Notes: generated by a model from the sequence alone, not told the origin. DNA of 64,000 nucleotides from Neocallimastix lanati (nom. inval.) (GCA_016946835.1 JACVTC010000067.1:357501-421500); one strand, 5' to 3'; shown: positions 23,673-35,658, numbered from the stretch's first letter. Made by a program: numbers and translations.

Positions 23673-24385
23673 GCCGCAATTATTGCGAACTTTAATCTTT
23701 ATTTATTTATTCTTATAGAAAATACATGAATACTTTTAATTTTAATAAAAATAAAAAAAAACACAGAATTAATAAAAAAAATAAAAAAATTATTTGTCCA
23801 ATTGAACATAAAAATAAAAGAAATAGTAATGTGAAATAAAAAGTAATAATCAAAAATAAGTGTATAAATAAATTCAGAAAAAAGTTCATATGCAACGAAC
23901 CTCACCTCCTTATGGATTAGGGTTTGAATTGACTATCTGAAAGAAATTATGGTCTTCTCCTTCAGAGGCATTGGCCCTACTAGCCTGTCTTACTGCATTT
24001 TCAGCGTTGACGCTCCTGGTTAGTTTGCACTTATACTTTCGGAATAGTAACCCTTGCCGAATACTAGCCCGAGGCATAATTTCTGTAAAGAGAGCCGCAG
24101 ATCGCACCATGAACGGCATTTTTGAATAATCACTAGAAATAATTTGGTTCTTAAACAAAATATTCCATTCCTTTTTATAATTTAAATCTATTATATCTGC
24201 ATCCGTTCCACCAAGAAGAAAGTTATATAATTAGTACCACGTCACGTATATATTTACACACTCATTATTCAGAAAATTACATAAATTACTACGATTTTCA
24301 CCAATTGAACTATTCACAAAATTAGAAGTAACGATATTATAATTTTCACTATCACTAATATTAGTATTTCTATTTTCACTATCAC
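23636..24385 (-). mobile_element. 5'-truncated non-LTR retrotransposon NLTR-B, copy 3
   Basis: A 750-bp insertion without the nested element, bounded by 13-bp repeats at 23623-23635 and 24386-24398. On the minus strand the coding remnant runs from the 5' edge (SDSENRNTNISDSENYN...) in one frame to the stop after NSNPNP at 23910. It is interrupted once, by TAA at 24231-24233. It contains the undisturbed acataaattact site (around 24279-24290) that was duplicated in copy 1. The 3' UTR and poly(A) are as in copy 1. Confidence 0.85.
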
Positions 24386-24422
24386 TATATAAATTTTAGT
24401 ATTTATTAATTAGGATTTCTTT

Positions 24423-24467
<45 letters not shown>

Positions 24468-24545
24468 TCATTATTAATAATAAATATTTTAACAGAAAAA
24501 ATAATTAATAAAATATTTAAATAAATAAAAATTTTATATAAGATC

Positions 24546-24576
<31 letters not shown>

Positions 24577-25215
24577 AATAATATGAAAAAAAATAAATAT
24601 ATATATATATATATATAAATATTAAAAACTCATACAAATGAAATTATTTTTTAATTATTTGTAAACTTTTTTTATTTTTAAAACTTTCATAAACGTTAGT
24701 TATGATTTAATGATTTTTATAATAAAAATTAAATATATTTAAAAATAACAATACATAAATTGAATAAATATAATATAGAATAATTATAATGAAATAATAA
24801 AATAAATATTAAATTAATAATTTAAGAAAAATTATTAGTATAGTGAAAAAATAAATCATACTAATTCTTTCAATAAAAAACACATAAATATAAATAAAAT
24901 AAATAAAAAATTTTTATTTTTATTTTTATTTTCTTTTCTATTTTATTTATTTACAATATATTTTATTTACAATAATTTTATATAAATTAATAGCTAAATA
25001 ATTTAGAATAAATATGATAGTTTTTGAAAATGTTTTTATAAATAATATAATATTTAATTAATATTATTTATATTTATTTAAACTCTAAGTATTCATTAAA
25101 TATTATAATGAGGTAATATTTAAAAATATTAAATAATATATTACTTAAAAAAATTTTATGACAGATACATTATTTAATATTATTAAAATTATTTAAGATT
25201 AGTAAATAAGAAAAT
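24386..25215. repeat. Spacer L (copy 3), right part
   Basis: Homopolymer-rich repeat matching 11303-12127, ending at the 3' end of Hsp20 copy 6. No gene seen. Confidence 0.7.
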
Positions 25216-25929
25216 TTACTGAATTTGAATAGAATGTTTATGTTCATTCTTTTGAGGTTCCATCTTTTTAAGAGTAACTTCTAAGACACCATTTTCCATT
25301 TTGGCTTGAATATTATTTATATCCGCATTTTCAGGAATACTAAATGATCTTGAAAATTTACCATAACTACATTCTATTCTATTATATTTCTTATTGTTTT
25401 CTTCTTTTTTTGATTCTTTTTGTTCTTCTTTCATATTATCATTTTTAGTTTCATTTGGTTCTTCCTTTTTAGATTCGTTATTTTCTACTTTAGAGGATTC
25501 CTTATTAGATTTCTTATCAGAATTATCAATAATAGTTTCTCTTTCACCAGAAATAGTTAAAATACGTTCATCATCTGAAAGCTCCATTTTAACTTGATCT
25601 TTCTTCATACCTGGTAAATCAGCATGAATATAATAATTATTTTCATCTTCACTCAAATTAATCTTTGGACTGAAATCTACAGATTTGAATACATCACTAT
25701 TGAATGTTTTAGAAATTTGATTTTCTAAAAACTTTACTGGATTATAAGATAGACATGGATAAGGATATAAAGTAGGGAAAGTGATCAAAGGATGATTAAA
25801 AAATTCATTATCGAAAGCATGGTCGAAAGCATTATCGAAAGCATTATCGAAATCATCGAAAAATGAATCTCTTAATAAAGAATTATTTCTTCTAATAGAT
25901 AAAGGATGTTCGCGAATGAATAAAGACAT
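25216..25929 (-). CDS. Small heat shock protein (Hsp20), array copy 6, 237 aa (longest)
   Basis: Intact intronless copy. The arm holds the most four-residue units (FDNAFDNAFDHAFDNEFF). The charged insertion is of a second type, with EPNETKNDNMKEEQKESKK, shared only with copy 8. Private changes include FLENQ for SLENQ and YNRIE for YSRIE. The alpha-crystallin core and IQI tail are intact. The insertion lies between two strands of the domain, so its length can vary without touching the core. Confidence 0.95.
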   Translation of the reverse strand: MSLFIREHPLSIRRNNSLLRDSFFDDFDNAFDNAFDHAFDNEFFNHPLITFPTLYPYPCLSYNPVKFLENQISKTFNSDVFKSVDFSPKINLSEDENNYYIHADLPGMKKDQVKMELSDDERILTISGERETIIDNSDKKSNKESSKVENNESKKEEPNETKNDNMKEEQKESKKEENNKKYNRIECSYGKFSRSFSIPENADINNIQAKMENGVLEVTLKKMEPQKNEHKHSIQIQ

Positions 25930-27705
25930 TTTTACTATTTGAAATATTATTGTTTGTTTTATAATTGTTTGTTTTATTAATTACTTTTTTTAGATTTGTT
26001 TTTTGTTTTATTATATTGTTTTTTAATAAGCGATTATATTATTATTTTTTTTTATTTAAGCGTTTAATATTTTTAAATATTTATTATTTATATTTTTGAG
26101 TATAAAAATTAATGAAGAAAATAGTTTTATTCGAGGAAATGAATGCTATTTATATTTTTTTTAAATCATATAAAAGATATAACATCTATTTCCTTTAAAA
26201 ATAAAGTTTTCTAGCAATTTTTTTTAATGAAGCATGCATTGATTATAAAAGAAAATTAAAACTCATTCACTTATATATAAGATATATAAGATAGAACTAA
26301 TTAATTTCTACAAATTTCTACATTTTCTATTTTTTCTATATATTTAATGTATTGTATTATTTCTACGTAAAATTATAATATAATTAATAAATAAAAAAAT
26401 TATTTTAATTTCTATTTTAATTTCTACTATTTTATTTTTTTTTTTTTTTTTAACTTCCAGTATGTACCTCCCAAATTTTCATTATTTTGATAATTCTTTC
26501 TAAATTATAATTTTATAATTTATTTCATTATTTAATTAAAATTAATTTATTTAATATTTATTCAATTAATGTAAACTTTGGATTTTTTAAATATATTTAA
26601 TGTTAGTTATAAAAAAATCAAAATAGATATATATTATTTAATTATTTTACAATAAATAGTTTAATTATAAAGTATTATTGAAAGTTATATATTTTATACA
26701 ATATAAATTACAAGGTACATTTATATATATATATATATATATAATTTTTTGAAATATTTTCAATAATTACTTTCATAAATTTAAAAATGAAATTAAATAA
26801 AAAAAAAAAAAAGAAAAAAAAATAAAATATAAAAATAAATAAAATTAAAAATATATTAAAATTTCAATAATTATAATTATAAAAATTATAACCAAGTTGC
26901 AATATATCTTATTAAATTTTTATTTTTATTATCTATTTATTAATACATTAAAATGTTTATTTTTTAATTTTATATTTCTTTACTTAATTAACAAGAAAAT
27001 ATATATAAAACTTTATATCGTTTCATAATTAATAAACATATTTATAACTAATATTGAATAAATTTTTAAAAAGAATTTCTTCAGTTTTTTTTTTTTTAAA
27101 GTTCTAATATATGATTGTAAATTTATTAATGGATTATTCATTAATAAATTAAAATATTTTTCAAAATAAAAAATTTTAATATTAATTAAAATTCTCTTAA
27201 TTTTATCCAATAGAAATTAAAATAGAAATTAAAAAAAAATTTTATATTTATTAATTATATTATAATTTTACATAGAAATAATAAAATACATTAAATATAT
27301 AGAAAAAATAGAAAATGTAGAAATTTGTAGAAATTAATTAGCTATCTTATATATCTTATATACATGAATGAGTTTTAATTTTCTTTTATAATCAATGCAT
27401 GCTTCATTAAAAAGAATTACTAGAAAACTTTATTTTTAAAGGAAATAGATATTATATCTTTTATATGATTTAAAAAAAATATAAATAGCATTCATTTCCT
27501 CGAATAAAATTATTTTCTTCATTAATTTTTATACTCAAAAATATAAATAATAAATATTTTAAAATATTAAACGCTTAAATAAAAAAAAAAAAATAATATA
27601 ATCGCTTATTAAAAAACAATATAATAAAACAAAAAACAAATCTAAAAAAAGTAATTAATAAAACAAACAATTATAAAACAAACAATAATATTTCAAATAG
27701 TAAAA
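25930..27705. promoter_or_regulatory. Divergent promoter spacer S (centre inverted) between Hsp20 copies 6 and 7
   Basis: Paired hexamers at 26027-26032 and 26057-26062 (minus gene) and 27572-27577 and 27603-27608 (plus gene). The centre (about 26430-27220) is reversed relative to the S copies at 6.5-7.6 and 13.3-14.1 kb. The conserved 20-mer is on the minus strand at 26453-26472. Confidence 0.65.
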
Positions 27706-28371
27706 ATGTCTTTATTCATTCGCGAACATCCTTTATCTATTAGAAGAAATAATTCTTTATTAAGAGATTCATTTTTCGATGATTTCGACCATGCTTTTGA
27801 TAATGAATTTTTTAATCATCCTTTGATTACTTTCCCTACTTTATATCCTTATCCATGTCTATCTTATAATCCAGTAAAGTCTTTAGAAAATCAAATCTCT
27901 AAGACATTCAATAGTGATGTATTCAAAACTGTAGATTTCAGTCCAAAGATTAATTTGAGTGAAGATGAAAATAATTATTATATTCATGCTGATTTACCAG
28001 GTATGAAGAAAGATCAAGTTAAAATGGAGCTTTCAGATGATGAACGTATTTTAACTATTTCTGGTGAAAGAGAAACTATTATTGATAATTCTGATAAGAA
28101 TTCTAAAAAGGAATCAAGTAAAGAAGAAAATAATAAAGAAAGTAATAAGGAAGATGCCAATGAAAATAAAGAATCAAAAAAAGAAGAAAATAATAAGAAA
28201 TATAGTAGAATAGAATGTAGTTATGGTAAATTTTCAAGATCATTTAGTATTCCTGAAAATGCGGATATAAATAATATTCAAGCCAAAATGGAAAATGGTG
28301 TCTTAGAAGTTACTCTTAAAAAGATGGAACCTCAAAAGAATGAACATAAACATTCTATTCAAATTCAGTAA
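27706..28371 (+). CDS. Small heat shock protein (Hsp20), array copy 7, 221 aa
   Basis: Intact intronless copy. The arm (DHAFDNEFF) and FKTVDF match copy 3, the insertion (KESSKEENNKESNKEDANENK) matches copy 5, and the RILTIS variant matches copy 6. This three-way mixture argues for repeated gene conversion. The downstream spacer lacks the NLTR-B insertion found in the other L spacers. Confidence 0.96.
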   Translation: MSLFIREHPLSIRRNNSLLRDSFFDDFDHAFDNEFFNHPLITFPTLYPYPCLSYNPVKSLENQISKTFNSDVFKTVDFSPKINLSEDENNYYIHADLPGMKKDQVKMELSDDERILTISGERETIIDNSDKNSKKESSKEENNKESNKEDANENKESKKEENNKKYSRIECSYGKFSRSFSIPENADINNIQAKMENGVLEVTLKKMEPQKNEHKHSIQIQ

Positions 28372-28639
28372 ATTTTCTAATTGACTAATCTTAAATAATT
28401 TTAATAATATTAAATAATGTATCTATCATAAAATTTTTTTAAGTAATATATTATTTAATATTTTTAAATATTACCTCATTATAATATTTAATGAATACTT
28501 AGAGTTTAAATAAATATAAATAATATGAATTAAATATTATATTATTTATAAAAACATTTTCAAAAACTATCATATTTATTCTAAATTATTTAGCTATTAA
28601 TTTATATAAAATTACTGAAAATAAAATATATTGTAAATA

Positions 28640-28670
<31 letters not shown>

Positions 28671-29127
28671 TAAAAATAAAACATTTTTATTTATTATATA
28701 TATATTTATCTGTTTTTAATATTTAGTATGAGATTTTTTTTTTGTAATATTAATAATATTTCATAAATTATTATTATTCCATTTATTTCATTAATATAAT
28801 AATTAATCTATGTTATATTTAATCAATTTATGTAATCATAATTTTTAAATATATTTAAATTTAGTTATAAAAATGATTAAATATTAATTTTAGTTCTCTG
28901 TAAATTTCAAATTATTTTATATGAATTTTTGATCTAATATTAAAGAATTCTAATAAAAAATTAAAATAAAATACTATTAAATATAATAATAGTTAATAAT
29001 TAAATAAAATTTATAACTTCAATTTAATTGAAATATTTTTGTTATTAAAAGATGACAACTAAAAATATTTTATTATAAATATGAAATATATATGTATATA
29101 TTTTAACATAAATTAATTAATATTTTA

Positions 29128-29177
<50 letters not shown>

Positions 29178-29820
29178 TTGTTGTTGTTGTTGTTGTTTAA
29201 AAATACAAATAAAAGAAGTTTATATCCAGATTTAATTAATTTATTTTTAGAAAATGAAATTAAATAGTTATTTTTATTCTTTTTATTTAGAGAAAATGAA
29301 ATTAAATAGTTATTTTTATTCTTTTTATTTAATAATATTATGGTGAATAAATTTATTATGAAAATAAAATTTAAATTTATGTAATATAACATTAAAATAA
29401 AATAAAAAAAAAAAAATAAAATAAATAGTAGAATATTAAATATAAAGTACAGATTGAATAAAATAAAATAAAATAAAATAAAATAAAATAAAATAAAATA
29501 AAGAAAAATAAAATAAAATAATTATAAAAACCGTAAAAAAAAGTGCAATATAATTTTTAAAAACTTTTTTATTTTCTATTTCTTCATATATGAAATTATT
29601 TTTTTTTTTTAATTTTATAACTTTAGAATCTTATAAATAAAATAACAAGACATATATATATATATGTCTTATTATATATATAAATTTTAGTATTGATTAA
29701 TTAGGATTTCTTTAATTTTTTTTTTTTTTTTTTTTTTTAAATTATTATTATTAATAATAAATATTTTAACAGAAAAATAATTAATAAAATATTTAAATAA
29801 ATAAAAATTTTATATAAGAT

Positions 29821-29866
<46 letters not shown>

Positions 29867-30192
29867 ATAAAAATAATATAAAATATATATATATATTAAA
29901 AACTCATACAAATGAAATTATTTTTTAATTATTTGTAAATTTTTTTTATTTTGAAACTTTCATAAACGTTAGCTATGATTTAATGATTTTTATAATAAAA
30001 ATTAAATATATTTAAAAACAACAATACATAAATTGAATAAATATAATATAGAATAATTATAATGAAATAATAAAATAAATATTAAATTAATAATTTAAGA
30101 AAAATTATTAGTATAGTGAAAAAAAAATCATACTAATTCTTTCAATTAAAAACACAAATATAAATAAAATAAATAAAAAATTTTTATTTTTA

Positions 30193-30223
<31 letters not shown>

Positions 30224-30491
30224 TATTTACAATATATTTTATTTACAATAATTTTATATAAATTAATAGCTAAATAATTTAGAATAAATATGATAGTTTT
30301 TGAAAATGTTTTTATAAATAATATAATATTTAATTCATATTATTTATATTTATTTAAACTCTAAGTATTCATTAAATATTATAATGAGATAATATTTAAA
30401 AATATTAAATAATATATTACTTAAAAAAATTTTATGATAGATACATTATTTAATATTATTAAAATTATTTAAGATTAGTCAATTAGAAAAT
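28372..30491. repeat. Spacer L (copy 4), empty-site version
   Basis: Between convergent Hsp20 copies 7 and 8. It has the same L flanks but no NLTR-B: tatataaatttta occurs once (29677-29689) and runs straight into the right-hand L sequence (gtattgattaattagg). About 29390-29625 differs from the other L copies and includes a (TAAAA)n tract. There is a long poly(T) with (TTG)n near 29131-29196 and a poly(A) near 29822-29864. No gene seen. Confidence 0.75.
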
Positions 30492-31181
30492 TTACTGAAT
30501 TTGAATAGAATGTTTATGTTCATTCTTTTGAGGTTCCATCTTTTTAAGAGTAACTTCTAAGACACCATTTTCCATTTTGGCTTGAATATTATTTATATCC
30601 GCATTTTCAGGAATACTAAATGATCTTGAAAATTTACCATAACTACATTCTATTCTACTATATTTCTTATTGTTTTCTTCTTTTTTTGATTCTTTTTGTT
30701 CTTCTTTCATATTATCATTTTTAGTTTCATTTGGTTCTTCCTTTTTAGATTCGTTATTTTCTTCTTTAGATGAATCCTTATTAGATTTCTTATCAGAATC
30801 ATCAATAATAGTTTCTCTTTCACCAGAAATAGTTAAAACACGTTCATCATCTGAAAGCTCCATTTTAACTTGATCTTTCTTCATACCTGGTAAATCAGCA
30901 TGAATATAATAATTATTTTCATCTTCACTCAAATTAATCTTTGGACTGAAATCTACAGATTTGAATACATCACTATTGAATATTTTAGAAATTTGATTTT
31001 CTAAAGACTTTACTGGATTATAAGAAAGATATGGATAAGGATATAAAGTAGGGAAAGTGATCAAAGGATGATTAAAAAATTCATTATCGAAAGCATTATC
31101 GAAATCATCGAAAAATGAATCTCTTAATAAAGAATTATTTCTTCTAATAGATAAAGGATGTTCACGAATGAATAAAGACAT
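30492..31181 (-). CDS. Small heat shock protein (Hsp20), array copy 8, 229 aa
   Basis: Intact intronless copy. The arm is FDNAFDNEFF (as copy 5). The second-type insertion with EPNETKNDNMKEEQ is shared with copy 6 even though the two are not adjacent. Private changes: KIFNSDVF and IIDDSD. Its divergent partner has been reduced to a promoter remnant near 32.35 kb, so this is the right-hand end gene of the array. Confidence 0.96.
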   Translation of the reverse strand: MSLFIREHPLSIRRNNSLLRDSFFDDFDNAFDNEFFNHPLITFPTLYPYPYLSYNPVKSLENQISKIFNSDVFKSVDFSPKINLSEDENNYYIHADLPGMKKDQVKMELSDDERVLTISGERETIIDDSDKKSNKDSSKEENNESKKEEPNETKNDNMKEEQKESKKEENNKKYSRIECSYGKFSRSFSIPENADINNIQAKMENGVLEVTLKKMEPQKNEHKHSIQIQ

Positions 31182-32130
31182 TTTTATTATTTGAAATATT
31201 ATTGTTTGTTTAAATTGTTTGTTTTATTAATTACTTTTTTTAGATTTGTTTTTTGTTTTATTATATTGTTTTTTAATAAGCGATTATATTATTTTTTTTT
31301 TTTTATTTAAGCGTTTAATATTTTTAAATATTTATTATTTATATTTTTGAGTATAAAAATTAATGAAGAAAATAGTTTTATTCGAGGAAATGAATGCTAT
31401 TTATATTTTTTTTAAATCATATAAAAGATATAACATCTATTTCCTTTAAAAATAAAGTTTTCTAGTAATTTTTTTTAATGAAGCATGCATTGATTATAAA
31501 AGAAAATTAAAACTCATTCACTTATATATAAGATATTTAAGATAGAACTAATTAATTTCTACAAATTTCTACATTTTCTATTTTTTCTATATATTTAATG
31601 TATTGTATTATTTCTACGTAAAATTATAATGTAATTAATAAATATAAAAATTTTTTTTTAATTTCTATTTTAATTTCTATTGGATAAAATTAAGAGAATT
31701 TTAATTAATATTAAAATTTTTTATTTTGAAAAATTTATATTTATTAAAAAATTATCCATTAATAAATTTACAATCATCATTAATCATCATTATAGAACTG
31801 AAAAAAAAAAAAAGTTAATAATTAGTTAAATATAATTATTTCATATTTTATTTCATATTATTTTATTTTAATTAATTATTATAATTCTTCAATTCTTTAC
31901 TATTAAAATCAAAAATTTATATAGAAAATTTTATAATTTACGTAAACAAAAGTTAATATTTAAATATTTTAAAACAAAAATCAAATATATTTAAAAATTG
32001 CAAAGAACTCATTAATTGAAATATGACATAGTTTAATTATAATAAAATAATAAAATAAATTATTAAATAAAAATTTAGGAAAAATTAATTAAATACAGAA
32101 AATATGAGAGGTACACACCGGAAGTAAAAA
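31182..32130. promoter_or_regulatory. Degenerate spacer S upstream of Hsp20 copy 8
   Basis: The minus-side promoter arm is well kept (hexamers 31277-31282 and 31308-31313). The centre is shortened and diverged, with a mutated form of the 20-mer at 32106-32125 followed by an A-run. Confidence 0.6.
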
Positions 32131-32420
32131 AAAAAAAAAAAAAATTAAAATAGAAGAAATTAAAAAAAAAAATAAAAAATTTAAAAATTATTAATTATAT
32201 TATAATTTTACGTAGAAATTATACATATTAAAAATATAGAAAAAAAAGAAAATGTAGAAATTTGTAGAAATTAATTAGTTCTATCTTATATATCTTATAT
32301 ATGATGTTATTTTATTTTATTTTTTTTTTTATAATCAATGCTTGCTTTAACTAAAATATTAAAAAACAATATAATAAAACAAAAAACAAACCTAAAAAAG
32401 GTAGTTAATAAAACAAACAT
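32131..32420 (+). pseudogene. Hsp20 promoter/leader remnant without a coding region
   Basis: Matches the plus-side promoter and leader of the array genes in order: the tagaaatttgtagaaattaa block, ataatcaatgc, attaaaaaacaatataataa and gtagttaataaaacaaac. An internal deletion removed the hexamer region, and no Hsp20 codons follow. Unrelated sequence starts by about 32420. This is the right-hand edge of the array. Confidence 0.75.
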
Positions 32421-33197
32421 TTATTAATAATTTTTAACAAAATAAAAAAAAAATTTTTTTTATTGGTATTTTTTTAATGAATCAAAATTAACCGACTTAA
32501 TTAGGATTATGGTTGTTATATACTTCATTTAGAATTCCTTCTATGAAATGATTTTTAGAAATGCTATTTATTAAAATTATTTTGATAATTATACCTATTT
32601 TTTTTTTTTTTTACAATTAATAAAATATTATTAAAAAAAAAAAAAGAAAGGAAAAGAAAGAAAAGAAATTTTAACACAAAATTTAAGTGTACTTATTTTA
32701 AATCATTTAATCTTATCTATTGGGAAGAAGGAATAGGTTAATAAAATAATTAATGAATTATAAATTTATATATTAAAATATTACGTAATTTAGAAACTTT
32801 GAATACTTTTCCTATTACTAATTAATTATTATTAATTTTTAAATGCTTATATATATATATATATATATATCTATTTTATTTTATTTTTTTTTGTAGTTTT
32901 ATTTTAGTTTTAATTGTCAGTATTATTTATATGTATGATTATTATTTTTATTTATTTGTTTTAATAAGTTCATTTTTATTTTTTTTATTGTTATTTATAA
33001 AATATTGAATACCAATCTACTTATAAAACATAATACCTTTATATATATATACATTAATTTAATGTTAAATGCGCTTTATATTATTATTAATTAATCAATT
33101 TTCTATAATTTTTTATTTATATTAATTTATATTATTTATTATACATCATTTATTAACAAACAATATCACTTTATTAATAAATGATATAATTTTTTTT
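32421..33197. other. AT-rich intergenic DNA
   Basis: No gene or RNA signal recognised between the array edge and the SNARE gene. Confidence 0.5.
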
Positions 33198-33781
33198 TTA
33201 ACGGAATAACCAAATAATTAATAAAAATAAACAAACAGCAGTAACTGTTGCTAAAATTAATGTATTTCTTCTTTTCTTTCTTGAAATTTTTCCTATTAAA
33301 TTATTTATAATTGGAAAACGAGCTATCATATATATATATATATACATATACATATGTAATATCATTTTTTTTTTTTTTTTTTAATTTTAATTATATATTA
33401 AATTATATTAATAAAATTGATAATGAGTAATGATTTAATAAAATAAAATAAAATAAAATAAAATAAAATAAAATAAAATAAAAATAATAATAAAAAAGAA
33501 TAAAAAAAAGTATAAATCAATTATTTAAATTTATTATATTATATATATAAAAAAGTATTTATTTATTAGACTTACTAGTAATATTTGCCATTCTTGAATT
33601 AGTTCCACTAAGCATATGTCTTTGTTCGAGAAGTGAATTTCTTGTACTATAAGCTTGTCTTTTAATTATTAAATATTAATAACAACAACAACAACAATAA
33701 CAATAATAATTAATTAATTAATTTAACAAAAATATTGATTTTCATAATAAATTAAAATAAAATAAAAAAAAAAAAAATTAG

Positions 33782-33872
<91 letters not shown>

Positions 33873-34931
33873 ATTATTTATAAACATTATACATTGAACT
33901 TAAAAATTATTATTATTAATATTTACTCTAAAACCATATCAGCCATTCTATTTGATTCATCAATTCTTCCTCTTTCATTTAATAAATATTCTTCATTACT
34001 TTTGAAAGTTCTTTTAAATATAATTCATATCAAATAAATAAAATAAATTTCATTGTTAATTTATTTTATAATAGAAAATGTTTTTTTCTTAATTTTTATT
34101 TTATTTTATTTTATTTTATTTTTTTTTATTAATTCTTTTTGGAATATTGTTTCTTACCTAACTTCATTCTTCATTGAATTCATTAATTCGTTATATTCAT
34201 TTTTTTGAACATAGTTATTCTATTATATAATAAATTAATAAATAAAAATATTTCAATACATTAATTAATATTTTGTAATTTTTTTAAATAACAAATTTCA
34301 TTTAAAATTTATTATAATATAAATTATAATTATAAATTATTAATATAATAATAATAAATCAATAAAATGTCAATTTACTTTGTACTTTTTATAATCTTTT
34401 GAGTAGTCATAATACATATCTCTATGTCTTTGTAAAAAGTGTATCATTGAATTATTCTGTGGATTTAACTCAATTTGTTTTGCCATATTATCTATTATAT
34501 TTTGTAACTTTATTTTTATGTTGCATTTTGTTTTTAAAATATAAAATTATTTTAATTTGTTATTTATTATTTTTATTTTTTAAATTAAATATTAAAAAGT
34601 TTAGGAATTAAAAATTATATAAAATATTATTGGGATATATATATATATATATAAATATTAGTATATAAATATATATATATATATATATAAAACATTATCA
34701 GAAATTTACTTTCATTAATGTAGAATCAATTTCTCTATCAAGGGCATCAATAGAATAGTGTGATTTATCCATTGAATCATCTATATTAATTGTAACAGCA
34801 TTTGTAGATTGAGAAGATATTAATTTTGAAAACGTTATAATTTTTCCATCAATTTCATTTTCTAACATACGGGCCTTTCTATTTAATTCTTCCCAAGATA
34901 AATCATCCGTATTTGGTATTGGTGCGTACAT
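33198..34931 (-). CDS. gosr1: Golgi Qb-SNARE, Gos28/GOSR1 type, 6 exons, 234 aa
   Basis: Exons, 5' to 3' on the minus strand: 34931-34710, 34507-34379, 34219-34158, 34010-33927, 33658-33576, 33322-33198. All junctions are GT..AG and in frame, with a TAA stop. The N-terminus SWEELNRKARMLENEIDGKI matches the start of the GOS28 N-terminal helix (WEDLRKQARQLENELD in animals). A second helix region carries HRDMYYDYSKDYKKYK. The SNARE motif runs from about NEEYLLNERGRIDESNRM through LEQRHML, where Gln is the likely zero-layer residue. It is followed by RFPIINNLIGKI, a basic KKRR patch and a C-terminal anchor (TLILATVTAVCLFLLIIWLF). Known family role: vesicle fusion in ER-Golgi and intra-Golgi transport, as part of a four-helix SNARE complex. 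Length fits the family (~250 aa). Confidence 0.93.
33780..33872. repeat. (TAAA)n microsatellite in a gosr1 intron
   Basis: About 90 bp of tetranucleotide repeat between exons 4 and 5 of the SNARE gene. Confidence 0.9.
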
Positions 34932-35658
34932 CTTTGAATTTTATATTTTTAGGTTGATAATATTTTTTTTATAATGAAATAATAAATTTATATGTTTATG
35001 TTTATATATAGTGTTGTTTATTATTTATTTATTTATTTATATTTCCTTTATTTATTTATTTTTTTTTTTCCAAAGAAATTTCTTATTTTCAATACTTTTA
35101 TTTTTTATTTTTATTTATTTATTTATTTATGTAATTGAATTATATTATATATTATATATATATATTTATTTTTTTTTTTTTATTTTTTTAAATAAATTAT
35201 TATTTAATATCCTAATAAATAAAAAAAAGTTTGTTATACATGTGTATCTTTTCTTAATATATGACTTTTCTTTATATATATATATTTATATATATATTTT
35301 TTTAATTGGTATTTGGAGATTAGTTTTTTATTTTTTTATTATTATTATTATTTTTTTTTTTATTTAAAAAAACTTTTAAATTATTTTTAAAAAAATTTTA
35401 TGCTTAATTATAATTATAAATTTTTTAATATAAAAAAAAAATTTTTTTATAGGTATGAAAAAATAAAAAAAAATTAAATAGAATAAAATTAAAATTAAAT
35501 AAAATTATTTATTTTATTATTATTATTTATTTTATTATTATTATTTATTATTATTATTATTATTTTTTTTATAAATTTCAGAATAATCAATTGATTATTA
35601 TAAAAAGAAAATTCTTTATTTTTATTTTATATAAATATATATATTTTATAAAGAGAAA
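34932..35658. promoter_or_regulatory. Shared upstream region of gosr1 and the Lys/Glu-rich gene
   Basis: A ~730-bp AT-rich interval between two divergent genes, so it should contain both promoters. Long T/A runs and TTA repeats; no specific element recognised. Open frames here are low-complexity Ile/Phe/Tyr translations and are not called. Confidence 0.5.

Noticed and set aside
29117-29392. 91-codon minus-strand ORF with an NKKNKNNYLISF repeat
   Set aside because: Made of a ~45-bp duplicated AT segment and a translated poly(T) tract in the L spacer; no coding character.
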